Counted from the first letter of the stretch, positions 50,942-59,101 are shown. The stretch: 64,000 nucleotides of DNA from JACDBZ01 sp038233215 (GCA_038233215.1 JBBSML010000012.1:1-64000), one strand, 5' to 3'. Notes: a model not told the origin generated them from the letters alone. Numbers and translations are program-made.

Positions 50942-51075
50942 GCGTTGTGGCCATTACCGCGCGCGTACCGGGTACTTATCGCGGTGCTTGGCACTGGGTG
51001 CGCGGTCGGCGGACATCGGTCCTTATCAGGCTCGTGGCTGTCGCGTCTCGGGGCGTCCGGAACCGAAATTTGGCT

Positions 51076-51209
51076 GGGGCGCAAGCAACTACGAAGTTGG
51101 GCCCCGAAACCGTCCCCGATTTGCCGCACGTGCAAACCATGGGCCTGTTGGGGGTAGAAACGGGCGGATTCGGCCTCTTCTTCGTAGATACTTGCGCTGG
51201 GCGCAAACG
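51076..51209 (-). repeat. Hairpin-ended intergenic repeat (HIR), copy A, reverse orientation
   Basis: The element is 134 bp. The left arm 51076-51096 and right arm 51180-51201 are imperfect inverted repeats sharing CTTCGTAG and CTTGCGC. The core ACGTGCAAACCATGG (51128-51142) is the exact reverse complement of the core of copy B at 53840-53854. It lies in the 340-bp gap between comF and hpf, which otherwise holds nothing recognisable except the hpf promoter near TAGCCT at about 51233-51238. Confidence 0.6.
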
Positions 51210-51281
51210 GCGCGTAGTGGGCGCGCGGGTGTAGCCTAGAAGGCCATTCCCGACCACACACGCAGCGGAGGGCAGGGAAGA

Positions 51282-51860
51282 GTGAAGACGAACCTGACGG
51301 CCCGCAACCTGGAGCTGAGTGACCTGCTCCGAGAGCAGATCGAGCACAAGCTCCAGCGGCTCGACCGCATCACGCATGACCTTGCAGAAGCCGATGTCGA
51401 GCTGATCGCCAAGGCCTCCCACGCGGCGGACAGCGCACAGGTCGCGGAGGTCACGCTGCGTAACAACGGCGACGTCCTGCGCTCAACGGCGGCCGGTCCC
51501 ACGCCCATGGCCGCACTCGACATCGTGGTCGACAGGCTCGAGCGCCAGGTGGTTCGTCACAAGGAGCGGCCGCGCAGCGTGAGGGAACGCCATGCGGACG
51601 AGGTCGAATCCGTCCTGGAACGAGAAGCGCTCGGAACGATCGAGCCTGATGAGGCTCCAGCTCCATCGGTCGTGAAGCTCAAGCGCTTCGACATGCAGCC
51701 GATGTTCTCCGAAGACGCCATCGCGCAGATGGAAGAGCTTGGCCACGCCTTTTTCGTGTTCCTGGACGCGGAGACCGATGGGGTCGCAGTGCTGTATCGG
51801 CGCAGGAACGGGTCGTACGGGCTGATCGAGCCGGTTCTCGGCAACGGGAAATCGCGCTGA
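51282..51860 (+). CDS. hpf: Long-form ribosome hibernation promoting factor
   Basis: The 192-residue protein has an N-terminal HPF/RaiA domain (NLELSDLLREQIEHKLQRLD, then AEVTLRNNGDVLR) at about 1-100. After a linker, the long-form C-terminal dimerisation domain follows (VVKLKRFDMQPMFSEDAIAQ, ending VLYRRRNGSYGLIEP). Long HPF pairs 70S ribosomes into inactive 100S dimers in stationary phase. The GTG start follows GGGAAGA. It stands as a single gene with its own promoter region and a repeat element upstream. Confidence 0.92.
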   Translation: MKTNLTARNLELSDLLREQIEHKLQRLDRITHDLAEADVELIAKASHAADSAQVAEVTLRNNGDVLRSTAAGPTPMAALDIVVDRLERQVVRHKERPRSVRERHADEVESVLEREALGTIEPDEAPAPSVVKLKRFDMQPMFSEDAIAQMEELGHAFFVFLDAETDGVAVLYRRRNGSYGLIEPVLGNGKSR

Positions 51861-51875
51861 GGCTCGCGCCGTCGA

Positions 51876-52010
51876 TCAGAAGATGGCCGGCAGAATCAGC
51901 AGCGCCGCCACGACTCCGATCAGCGCCACGAAGAAGACGAGCAGCCCCACGCCAAGGAGGTCGGTCGTCGGCGTCTGCGGTTCGGGCGATCCCGTCGGGT
52001 CATCAGGCAT
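51876..52010 (-). CDS. Small membrane protein of 44 residues
   Basis: MPDDPTGSPEPQ and a polar linker precede a single helix (LGVGLLVFFVALIGVVAALL) that reaches almost to the C-terminus, giving a tail-anchored-like protein. Its ATG (52010) overlaps the divergent ATG of the endonuclease IV gene at 52009. Codon use is GC3-rich. No family is recognised. The size and hydrophobicity make it plausible, but conservation would be needed to be sure. Confidence 0.5.
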   Translation of the reverse strand: MPDDPTGSPEPQTPTTDLLGVGLLVFFVALIGVVAALLILPAIF

Positions 52011-52998
52011 GGCGCGCACCCTAGCACGGCCCGAGCCCCGACGGCGCCTGACGTGGCCGGCCTCCGCTCCGCGAGTGGGCCTGCACATCGGCGTGGCGAA
52101 CGGGCTGATGCGGGCGGCGCGCCGGTCTCGCCAGATTGGCGCACAGGCGCTCCAGATCTTCAGCGACAACCCCACCGCCTGGCGTCGCCGTCCCGAACCA
52201 CTTCCCGACGCCCCGGAGTTCATCACCTACTGCTCCCGCGAGGGAATCGCGCCGATCTCGATCCACGCCTCCTACCTCATCAATCTCGCCGGCTCCGCCG
52301 AGCCCTTCGCCACGCAATCCCGCGCCGGCCTGATCTTCGAGATGCAGCGTGCCCCGATATACGGGGCGACGCTGGTCAACACCCATATCGGGTCGCATCG
52401 GGGGGTCGGCGCGGACGTCGGCCTGCGACAGATCGTGGAGTCGGTGCGCGCCGTCCTGGAAGCCTCGCCGCCATCGGTCCGGCTGGTGCTCGAGAACTCG
52501 GCGGGCGGCGGGGATCTCCTCGGCTCTCGGGTGGAGGAGCTGGCGGCCATCCTGGAGGGAGTGGGGTCCGTGGCCGGGGCGGATCGGCTCGCGTTCTGCC
52601 TCGACACCGCGCACCTGTGGGGTGCCGGCTATGACATTGCTTCCGTTGCGGGGACGGGTGCCGTGGTCGATCGGTTCGATGAGCTGATCGGGCTGGACCG
52701 CCTGGCCCTGGTCCACCTGAATGACTCGCGATCGTCACTGGGCTCGCGGACGGATCGCCACGAGCACGTGGGGGCGGGGCAGATCGGTCCTGTGGGTTTG
52801 GGTGCGTTTCTGCGCGATCCGCGGTTGGCGCGGCTGGCGTTCATCATGGAGACACCGGGCGGAGACGAGGGCTACGACGCCGTCAACCTGCGACGCGCGT
52901 TTCAGCTGTGGGGTGGCGCCGATGCTCTGCCGGTGTTGCCGCCGAAGGCCTTTCGAACCAACCGCCGGTCCACGCGGATGGGGCCTCGGGTGGATTAG
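52009..52998 (+). CDS. nfo: Endonuclease IV (AP endonuclease)
   Basis: This TIM-barrel zinc enzyme cuts DNA at abasic sites. Ligand motifs are present in order: ISIHASYLINLAG, LVNTHIGSHRG, LVLENSAGGG, FCLDTAHLWGAGYD, LVHLNDSRSSLGSR, DRHEHVGAGQIG and FIMETPGGDEG. ATG 52009 gives 329 residues, including about 20 basic residues before the barrel. GTG 52075 gives 307 and begins at VGLHIGVANG, which fits the family better. The C-terminus has an extra 25 basic residues. Confidence 0.93.
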   Translation: MARTLARPEPRRRLTWPASAPRVGLHIGVANGLMRAARRSRQIGAQALQIFSDNPTAWRRRPEPLPDAPEFITYCSREGIAPISIHASYLINLAGSAEPFATQSRAGLIFEMQRAPIYGATLVNTHIGSHRGVGADVGLRQIVESVRAVLEASPPSVRLVLENSAGGGDLLGSRVEELAAILEGVGSVAGADRLAFCLDTAHLWGAGYDIASVAGTGAVVDRFDELIGLDRLALVHLNDSRSSLGSRTDRHEHVGAGQIGPVGLGAFLRDPRLARLAFIMETPGGDEGYDAVNLRRAFQLWGGADALPVLPPKAFRTNRRSTRMGPRVD

Positions 52999-53027
52999 CT
53001 GGGGCGAACTGAGCGCCGAGCCGCGCT

Positions 53028-53206
53028 CTTGGACAAATGCCGCGTGCGTGGTCATTAGCCGATAGATCGGGCGGGGTGCGGCCATATCCACGCTCAGCGT
53101 CACGAGTCACGAAGGCTGTTCTCGCGCTAATGCTCACCTTGGCGGCAAAAGACCGAACGGGTGGATCGGCGCGGTCAGAGGCTCACCATGACGGCAGATG
53201 ACCGAA
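53028..53206 (-). repeat. Composite intergenic repeat (R178), copy 2, reverse
   Basis: Units lie at 53028-53061 (direct), 53124-53157 (inverted) and 53173-53206 (inverted), the mirror image of copies 1 and 3. Spacing between unit starts (96 and 49 bases) equals that of the other copies. Read in reverse, the last unit ends GAGCCTCTGACCG, the copy's version of the special first-unit end. It fills most of the gap between nfo and the XRE gene. Confidence 0.7.
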
Positions 53207-53227
53207 ACGCGCGCCCCGCACACCGAG

Positions 53228-53653
53228 TTAGCGCCCGTTTGAATACCCGTTCGAGGCCGGGTGCGACCCGTTTCCGGTGCCATTGCCCGTGCCGTTGGTG
53301 TGGTTGCGTCGTGAGCGGACAGCGATATATGCCTGCATCAACTCGCGAACATCCGCCTCGGTGAGGGAGTCATCACCGCGCAGGGCGTGCTCAACGCGAG
53401 TCGCGGGCATGACCACGCGGGAGCTCACTGCGGAGAAGTAGGCGGGACCATCGGCCTCATCGTGGATCTCGCGGAGGCCGCGGGCGAGCTTGGTGGCCGT
53501 GCCCAGCGACGGCATCCGGTCACCCTTGATCAACCGGGAGATCGTGGAATGATCCACGCCCGACTGGAGCGCCAAGTGGCGCTGGCTCATCTTCTTTTCC
53601 TTCAGCTGGCCACGCAGCCAGGCGTTGAAGGATCGCGGCGTCTGCAGCGTCAT
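53228..53653 (-). CDS. XRE-family transcriptional regulator with Asn/Gly-rich tail
   Basis: The 141-residue protein has a Cro/CI-type HTH at about 12-60: LRGQLKEKKMSQRHLALQSG, VDHSTISRLIKGDRMPSLGT. A helical region with LTEADVRELMQAYIAVRS follows, and the C-terminus is a low-complexity run of Asn, Gly, Thr and Ser. ATG 53653 begins MTLQTPRSF. ATG 53680 would add nine residues. Tail composition suggests a flexible, possibly phase-separating or export-neutral linker. No target is known. Confidence 0.8.
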   Translation of the reverse strand: MTLQTPRSFNAWLRGQLKEKKMSQRHLALQSGVDHSTISRLIKGDRMPSLGTATKLARGLREIHDEADGPAYFSAVSSRVVMPATRVEHALRGDDSLTEADVRELMQAYIAVRSRRNHTNGTGNGTGNGSHPASNGYSNGR

Positions 53654-53793
53654 CTGCGACCTATATGCGCTGTACGCCATCGGTACGGGTGTGCCGATGG
53701 TGCATACGAGCAACCGCAGCATCCATTGTGGACGGCTCCGCCTCAATAGGAGGAAGGTACCGCGCCTCTTGGCGACCCCTGCGAGTTGCATCA

Positions 53794-53965
53794 GGTGCAC
53801 GTAACGACGAAGAAGGGACCTGATCGGCCCACATTTGGGCCATGGTTTGCACGTCACGCACATCCAGGACCGTCTGGGGCCGAATCGAGCCACAACGTGG
53901 TCGTTACGTGCACCCAGCGCAAAACCGAGCCACAACGTGGTCGTTACATGCGCCCAGCGCAAAAC
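53794..53965 (+). repeat. Hairpin-ended intergenic repeat (HIR), copy B, with tandem right arm
   Basis: GGTGCACGTAACGAC (53794-53808) and GTCGTTACGTGCACC (53900-53914) are perfect 15-bp inverted arms. The core CCATGGTTTGCACGT lies at 53840-53854. The right-arm segment is duplicated: a 40-bp unit at 53886-53925 and again at 53926-53965 with two mismatches. It occupies the gap between the XRE gene and the UPF0104-type gene. The rest of that gap holds nothing recognisable. Confidence 0.7.
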
Positions 53966-53994
53966 CGCGGCCCAGAAGGAACAGAAGACCCGGG

Positions 53995-55056
53995 TTAGCC
54001 GGGGGAGACCACCCTGGCTCCATGGGCGCGCCGGACTTTTTGGCTGAAGGCGTAGAGGATGCCGCCCAGGATGATGACCGTCACGATCGTCAGGCCCCGG
54101 TCCACGAGGGCGACCGCGGCGGCAGGTTCCTCGGGAACGCCGTACAGGAATAGGACGCCGATGATGCCGGCCTCCACGAAGCCGAAGCCCGCGGGCGTCA
54201 AGGGAATGGCAGTCAGGAGGGCGGCCGCAAGGGCCACGAAGACCGATGCGCTGATTCCGAGACCCACCTCCGGCAGGTCCAGCGCACGGATGACGAAGTA
54301 CAGGCGCGCGCCCTCCAGCACCCAGATGCCGACGGTCAGCGCCAGGACGACCGGGGCGCTGCGGGCCGACAACGCCCCGGTGCTGCCTTCCTGGAATCGA
54401 ATCCACAGTTCGCCGATGCGAGCCGGCAGCCAGCGCCCGATGCGCGCGCCGTACAGTCGCAGCCCGGCCAGCATCAGGATGAGCGTGATGGCCAGCACGA
54501 AGCCGATGACAAAGAGTGTGTCGATCTCCGGGCGAGATCGACCCCGGAAGGACCAGAAGCCGGCGGTCAGTGCCAGTACGGCGATGACGATGATATCGGC
54601 GATCCGCTCGATGAAGACCGTCCCCACCGTCCGGGAGATGGAGGCGGCGTAGTTCGCACGCAGCAGGTACGCCCGATACAGGTCGCCCAGCTTGGCCGGC
54701 ACCAGGCAGTTGACGAACCACGAGAGGAACAGGATCTCGGTCGCGTCGCGGAAGCGGACCGGCATGGCGCTGCGCCCCAGGACGTAGCGCCATCGGAAGC
54801 CGCGCAGCGGGAAGGTCGCGTAGTACGCAAGGAACGCGAGGCCCAGGAATCCGACGTCCGCCTGTCCGACCAGGCGCCACACGAGGCCCCAGTTGAAGTC
54901 GTCGCCAAAAATGACGCGCGAGAGGAAGTAGAGGAGGAGAAGGCCGAACACCAGCGAGCCGATCGTCCGCACGTTCAAGATTCGGCTGCGGAGCGAAACC
55001 TGGTCGGCCGTGAACTCGTCGGCGTTGCGCTCCGAATCTGCTATCGGCTCACCCAT
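53995..55056 (-). CDS. UPF0104/LPG-synthase-N-like polytopic membrane protein
   Basis: The 353-residue protein has about eight hydrophobic segments. Its family landmarks are YYATFPLRGFRWRYVLG, FLSWFVNCLVPAKLGDLYRA with conserved Pro and Gly-Asp, TVFIERIADII, and AAALLTAIPLTPAGFGFVEAG. It matches the flippase-like UPF0104 group, related to the membrane half of lysyl-phosphatidylglycerol synthase. It lacks the soluble aminoacyltransferase half, so lipid flipping or glycolipid transfer is more likely. ATG 55056 overlaps the upstream PHP gene by 8 bp. Confidence 0.83.
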   Translation of the reverse strand: MGEPIADSERNADEFTADQVSLRSRILNVRTIGSLVFGLLLLYFLSRVIFGDDFNWGLVWRLVGQADVGFLGLAFLAYYATFPLRGFRWRYVLGRSAMPVRFRDATEILFLSWFVNCLVPAKLGDLYRAYLLRANYAASISRTVGTVFIERIADIIVIAVLALTAGFWSFRGRSRPEIDTLFVIGFVLAITLILMLAGLRLYGARIGRWLPARIGELWIRFQEGSTGALSARSAPVVLALTVGIWVLEGARLYFVIRALDLPEVGLGISASVFVALAAALLTAIPLTPAGFGFVEAGIIGVLFLYGVPEEPAAAVALVDRGLTIVTVIILGGILYAFSQKVRRAHGARVVSPG

Positions 55057-55933
55057 CCGTATCGGGCTCTTTGGAGGGCAGGTCGGCGCTGGTCGGGCGC
55101 TTGACGGGCTCCTGACGCACGACCTCCGGCTCCTGCGGACCCAGGATCGGGCCGGTAGCGGTGCGCTTGCCGCGCCATCCGTCGAACGAGTTCTTCCAGA
55201 CTGCCCAGCGCGTGGTGGCGTGAATGAGGACAGTGGACCGACTGGCATGCCAGTCGTTATCGGGCAGCAGGATCTTCAGCTGCTCGGCGGTTTCGAACGC
55301 GGGGAGGGCGTTGAAGGCCATCGCCACCTCGAAGCGCGAATGGGAGTCGGAGGCCGCGATACCGGGAATCCCGTAGCGGTGCGCGAATTCGGCTGCCTCG
55401 AGGTTGTGGCGCTGGAGCGCGACGCGACAGTTGAAGACCTCGATCATGTCGATCTTGCCGGTGTCCGCGAGGTTGCGCAGCGGACCGTCCCGGATGTGCG
55501 AGCCGCGGAATGGATCGAACGGGTGCGGGATGCTGACGAGGCCACCTTGCCGATGGATCTCATCCGCGGTCTCCTTGGCGCTGAGACCGCGCGGGATGGT
55601 CCTGGTCAGGAAGATGCCGACCACCTCTCCGTCCGCGGTCGAGACCTCCTCGCCCAGGATGACGGTGAGCTCGTCCTCCAGGCCCAGCTCGCGCACCTTG
55701 TCGCGTACCGCAATCGCCCCTTCCACGTTGTTGTGATTCGTGACCGCGACGTGCGTCAGGCCGCGTTCGATCGCGGTCCTGATGAACCTCTCCTCGGGCA
55801 GGATCGAGTCACGACTGAACCGGGTGTGAATGTGGAAATCCACGAAGACCCGGTCCATCCGCGGCTTGCCCGTTCCTTCCCGCTGCTGCATGAGCGAGGC
55901 GCGAAGGTCGCCCGCGGATGCAGCGATGGTCAC
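55049..55933 (-). CDS. PHP-domain phosphoesterase
   Basis: The 294-residue protein has the PHP metal motifs VDFHIHTRFSRDS, VAVTNHNNVEG, ILGEEVSTADGEVVG, LVSIPHPFDPFRG and GIAASDSHSRFEVAM. This is a full set for the trinuclear site of predicted phosphoesterases. GTG 55933 is eight bases from the mreB stop. ATG 55858 (MDRVFVDFHIH) is close to the domain edge and may be the true start. The C-terminal 60 residues are variable. It lies in an apparent operon mreB-PHP-UPF0104. Confidence 0.85.
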   Translation of the reverse strand: MTIAASAGDLRASLMQQREGTGKPRMDRVFVDFHIHTRFSRDSILPEERFIRTAIERGLTHVAVTNHNNVEGAIAVRDKVRELGLEDELTVILGEEVSTADGEVVGIFLTRTIPRGLSAKETADEIHRQGGLVSIPHPFDPFRGSHIRDGPLRNLADTGKIDMIEVFNCRVALQRHNLEAAEFAHRYGIPGIAASDSHSRFEVAMAFNALPAFETAEQLKILLPDNDWHASRSTVLIHATTRWAVWKNSFDGWRGKRTATGPILGPQEPEVVRQEPVKRPTSADLPSKEPDTDG

Positions 55934-55940
55934 GGGTGAC

Positions 55941-56936
55941 TCACGAGTGGCTCACCAGGCTCTTGCGATACGCGCCGAAGTGCTCCAGCGCCATGCCGGT
56001 GCCCACGGCGACGCTGTTCAGCGCGTTCTCCGCGACGTGGCACGGGATGCCGGTCACCTGCGTCAGCAGCTTGTCGAGGTTCCTGAGCAGTGAACCGCCG
56101 CCGGTCATGACCATCCCCTTGTCGATGATGTCGGAGCTCAGCTCGGGCGGCGTCTGCTCGAGCACGTTGCGGACCGCGGTGATGATCGCCTGGAGCGGCT
56201 GCTCGATCGCCTCGGTGACCTCCGTGGAGCTGATCGGAATCGTGCGGGGCAGGCCCGCGATCATGTCGCGGCCCTTGACCTCCATCCTGAGTGGCTCGTC
56301 CATCGGCAAAGCGGATCCGATCTGGATCTTCACCTCCTCCGCCGTCCGGTCGCCGATCATGAGGTTGTACTTGCGCCGGATGTAGTTCGCGATCGTCTCG
56401 TCGAAGCGGTTGCCGCCGACCCGCAGGGACTCGGAGACGACGATCCCACCCAGCGCGATCACCGCGACCTCGCTGGTTCCTCCACCGATATCGATGATCA
56501 TGTTTCCGCTCGGTCCCGAGATGGGGACGTTTGCGCCGATGGCCGCCGCCAGCGGCTCTTCAATCAGATACGCATCCTTCGCGCCGGCCTTGAGGGCAGC
56601 GTCCCGGACGGCCCGTTTCTCGACGCTGGTGACCCCGGAAGGGACGCTGATCATCACGTCTGGTTTGAAGAGGCGCACGCGGGCAACTTTGTTGATCACG
56701 TAGCGCAGCATCGCTTCGGTGATGAGGTAGTCGGCGATGACGCCGTCTCTCATCGGGCGGATCGCCCGGACATTGCCGGGGGTGCGGCCGATCATCTCTC
56801 TCGCTTCTTCGCCGACGGCGACGAGGCGGTTGTCATCCTCACTGATGGCCACCACGCTCGGTTCGTTCAGCACGACGCCCTTGCCCTTGACGTACACGAG
56901 GATATTGGCGGTGCCGAGGTCAATGCCGATCTTCAT
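55941..56936 (-). CDS. mreB: Rod-shape determining protein MreB
   Basis: This 331-residue actin homologue forms membrane-associated filaments guiding cell-wall synthesis. Phosphate 1 is IGIDLGTANILVYVKGKG, connector 1 follows VVALGEEAREMIGR-like residues, phosphate 2 is MIIDIGGGTSEVAVI, and the adenosine motif is VMTGGGSLLRNLDKL. The length is slightly short of 345 but complete. The gene heads a minus-strand operon. mreC and mreD are not present in the window, suggesting dispersed shape genes. Confidence 0.95.
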   Translation of the reverse strand: MKIGIDLGTANILVYVKGKGVVLNEPSVVAISEDDNRLVAVGEEAREMIGRTPGNVRAIRPMRDGVIADYLITEAMLRYVINKVARVRLFKPDVMISVPSGVTSVEKRAVRDAALKAGAKDAYLIEEPLAAAIGANVPISGPSGNMIIDIGGGTSEVAVIALGGIVVSESLRVGGNRFDETIANYIRRKYNLMIGDRTAEEVKIQIGSALPMDEPLRMEVKGRDMIAGLPRTIPISSTEVTEAIEQPLQAIITAVRNVLEQTPPELSSDIIDKGMVMTGGGSLLRNLDKLLTQVTGIPCHVAENALNSVAVGTGMALEHFGAYRKSLVSHS

Positions 56937-57026
56937 GCGTTCATGCGTGCGCTATCGGTCCAATTCGAGCGTGTGGGGAGCCCGCAGTATACCGACACCG
57001 CTCCCAGGGTCCGGTGGGGGCTCGCG

Positions 57027-57206
57027 TGTAGACATTTGCCCGTCATGGCGGCATGTGTCCGCATGGGGGTGCGCGTTCGGTCATCTGCCGTGATGGTGGG
57101 CAATAGCCGAGGTTCTGGGCTGCATGCGGCCGGATTCACGCTCCCGTCCTCGGTGGCTTCGGGTTCGTTCCGCGGCTAATGCCCGCCATGGCGTCATCTG
57201 TCACAA
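57027..57206 (+). repeat. Composite intergenic repeat (R178), copy 3, forward
   Basis: Units lie at 57027-57061 (direct, ending GGCATGTGTCCG), 57076-57109 (direct, ending GGGCAATAGCCG) and 57173-57206 (inverted). Spacing matches copy 1 (about 50 and 97 bases between unit starts). The element fills the gap between mreB and the HTH-nuclease gene and overlaps the last six bases of the latter, so its end may supply that gene's stop. Confidence 0.7.
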
Positions 57207-57944
57207 CGGTGACGCGTGCCGGCCAGCCACTCCGCCCCTGACGCGCTGCGCTGGGCTCCCGGGGCCACCGGTGGCTGGCAGGCTGACGAACCACAACGCT
57301 CCGCTGGGGCTGACCGCCGGGCGCCGAAGCCACGAGATGCATGTCCGACCGCGAAGACTGAACCGATCAAAGAGGGTATCGAGGTTCGCGATCCGGCGCC
57401 GAATGGTGCGGTCATCGGCCATCACGATGGCGGGGACGACGGCCCGAACCTCCCAACCGAGTTCGCCGGCCACGTGTCGGGCCAGCCGTGTCTTCACGTC
57501 GAGCGAACCGAGCAGTGCCTGGACATCGACGAGGTCGGTCTTGATCTCGATCACCAGCAGCGTGCCGGTCATTGGATGCCACGCAAGAAGATCGATCCTG
57601 CCGCGCTCGCCATATCGGCTGTAACTGACCTCCACCCGAACGATCCAGCCCCAGCGCTCGAGGCGGCGCTTGACGCGGGCACCAAGGACTGCATGACCGG
57701 CGTCGAGAAGCCGATCCAGCTCTGGCCCGTTCCAGAACATCCGCACGTCGAGCCGGGCGCCCAATGCGCCGATGATCGCCTCGACGGCGGCCATCTTCAG
57801 ACGCCGCGCCTGCCCGCGTTCGAGCGACGAGACGGCTTGCCGGCTTACTCCGGCTCGGGTGGCCAGCACCGTCTGGGTCAGTGCCTGACGTACCCGGAGC
57901 ATCCGAGCGAGCCGGCCAAGCCGCTCCGCATTCACGTTCCTCAT
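57201..57944 (-). CDS. HTH (XRE) domain fused to a PD-(D/E)XK-like nuclease domain
   Basis: The protein has 247 residues. Residues about 8-60 are an XRE HTH: LGRLARMLRVRQALTQTVLA, TRAGVSRQAVSSLERGQARR. Residues about 85-190 contain GRIDLLAWHPMTG followed by LLVIEIKTDL, the D...ExK pattern of PD-(D/E)XK nucleases, then VQALLGSLDVKTRLA. The last 50 residues are Pro/Arg-rich and may not be native, because the stop lies inside a repeat element. Function is unknown. DNA cleavage or a defence role is possible. Confidence 0.7.
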   Translation of the reverse strand: MRNVNAERLGRLARMLRVRQALTQTVLATRAGVSRQAVSSLERGQARRLKMAAVEAIIGALGARLDVRMFWNGPELDRLLDAGHAVLGARVKRRLERWGWIVRVEVSYSRYGERGRIDLLAWHPMTGTLLVIEIKTDLVDVQALLGSLDVKTRLARHVAGELGWEVRAVVPAIVMADDRTIRRRIANLDTLFDRFSLRGRTCISWLRRPAVSPSGALWFVSLPATGGPGSPAQRVRGGVAGRHASPL

Positions 57945-58009
57945 GATGGACGGGGACGCTTACCGCGTGATTACCGGCCGCTTACCGGCGAGCGGATCAC
58001 AATGGACAG

Positions 58010-58831
58010 ATGCCTGAAGGCGACACGATCTTCCGTACCGCCGAGGTGCTGCGTGCCGCGCTGGTTGGTCGACGAATCACGGCAGCGCGCGCGCAGCCCC
58101 GGCCAGGCTTGCGGCGGGTGCCGGACCTGTCGCGGCTGATCGGCGCAACGGTGGCAAACGTTGAAGCGCGCGGCAAGCATCTGCTCATCGGCTTCGATAA
58201 CGGGTTGACAGTGCGCAGCCATCTGCGCATGAGCGGGTCATGGCACCGATATCGCGCCGGCGAGCCATGGAGCCGTCCGCTGCGCCAGGCCAGCGCCATC
58301 CTCGAAACATCGGAGTCCGTGGCGGTGGCCTTCAACACTCCCGTCGTGGAACTGTTGACGGAGTCCGATCTTCGCCGGTCCCGGGCGTTGACCACGCTCG
58401 GGCCGGACCTGCTTTCAAGCGTCTTTGACGTTGACGAGGCGATGCGGCGACTTCGAGAACGCGACGGCCACGAACTAGGGAATGTCCTGCTCGACCAGCG
58501 AGCGGTGGCGGGAATCGGAAACGTCTACAAGAGCGAGGTCGCGTTCCTCGAGGGCCTGGATCCGTGGGGGCCGATCGCAGCCTTCGAGGATTCGGAGCTG
58601 ATCAATGCCCTCCGCACCGCCCGGCGGCTGCTCCAGGCGAATACCAGGGGCGGAGCACGGATCACCACCGGAAGCCCCGTCCGCGGCCAGGCACTCTGGG
58701 TCTACGGTCGGGCGGGCCGTCCATGTCGCCGATGCGGAACGCAGATCCAGGTTCGCCGTCAAGGGGAGCTCGCTCGACAGACGTACTGGTGTCCCCACTG
58801 TCAGCCGCACCGCAAACGCCCCGTCATGTGA
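58010..58831 (+). CDS. Nei/Fpg-family DNA glycosylase (endonuclease VIII-like)
   Basis: The 273-residue base-excision-repair enzyme starts MPEGDTIFRTA, with the catalytic Pro2 and Glu3. The PEGDT form points to Nei rather than Fpg. The H2TH region (GNVLLDQRAVAGIGNVYKSE) provides the DNA-binding helix-two-turn-helix. A C-terminal zinc finger has two CxxC pairs (PCRRCG, WCPHCQ). ATG 58010 is fixed by the catalytic N-terminus. It is divergent from the HTH-nuclease gene with a 65-bp gap. Confidence 0.92.
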   Translation: MPEGDTIFRTAEVLRAALVGRRITAARAQPRPGLRRVPDLSRLIGATVANVEARGKHLLIGFDNGLTVRSHLRMSGSWHRYRAGEPWSRPLRQASAILETSESVAVAFNTPVVELLTESDLRRSRALTTLGPDLLSSVFDVDEAMRRLRERDGHELGNVLLDQRAVAGIGNVYKSEVAFLEGLDPWGPIAAFEDSELINALRTARRLLQANTRGGARITTGSPVRGQALWVYGRAGRPCRRCGTQIQVRRQGELARQTYWCPHCQPHRKRPVM

Positions 58832-58925
58832 TGCGGCCCAGCCTCAGATGTTTCCACGGCCGTTCCCGTAGCGGGCGGTCGGCGCATGAGCCGGCGGCAT
58901 GAGCCGGCGGCATCACGCAACCGCG

Positions 58926-59101
58926 TTCGGTCATTTGCCGTGGTGGTGAGCATTAGCCGGAAACAGAGTCCACCACGGCGGCTGGTGAGCGTGACGGCGG
59001 CCGATCCACCGCTGTTCAATCGGCTAACGCCCGCCTGGACAGCAGGTGTCCGAAGGCTGATGGTTGAGCGGACAAATGCCGCGATGGTGGTCATTTGACC
59101 G
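58926..59101 (-). repeat. Composite intergenic repeat (R178), copy 4, reverse
   Basis: Units lie at 58926-58959 (TTCGGTCATTTGCCG, then GTGAGCATTAGCCG), 59021-59054 (inverted) and 59067-59101 (inverted, read in reverse ending GGCATTTGTCCG). Unit spacing of 95 and 46 bases mirrors the other copies. It lies in the 290-bp gap between the convergent nei/fpg-like and murA genes. Confidence 0.7.

Noticed and set aside
53880..53970. A short coding sequence reading VVVTCTQRK in the hairpin element
   Set aside because: The string appears at both arms of an inverted repeat, which forces symmetrical translations. Frames are short and broken in all three copies.
53654..54880. The long minus-strand extension upstream of the XRE gene, in frame with it
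   Set aside because: It runs through HIR copy B and in a shifted frame across the UPF0104-type gene. The XRE protein has a natural start at 53653 or 53680.
148..59101. Possible CRISPR array made of the 34-bp repeated units
   Set aside because: Units occur in mixed orientation, only three per cluster, with 15- and 60-base spacers and no cas genes. This is not CRISPR architecture.
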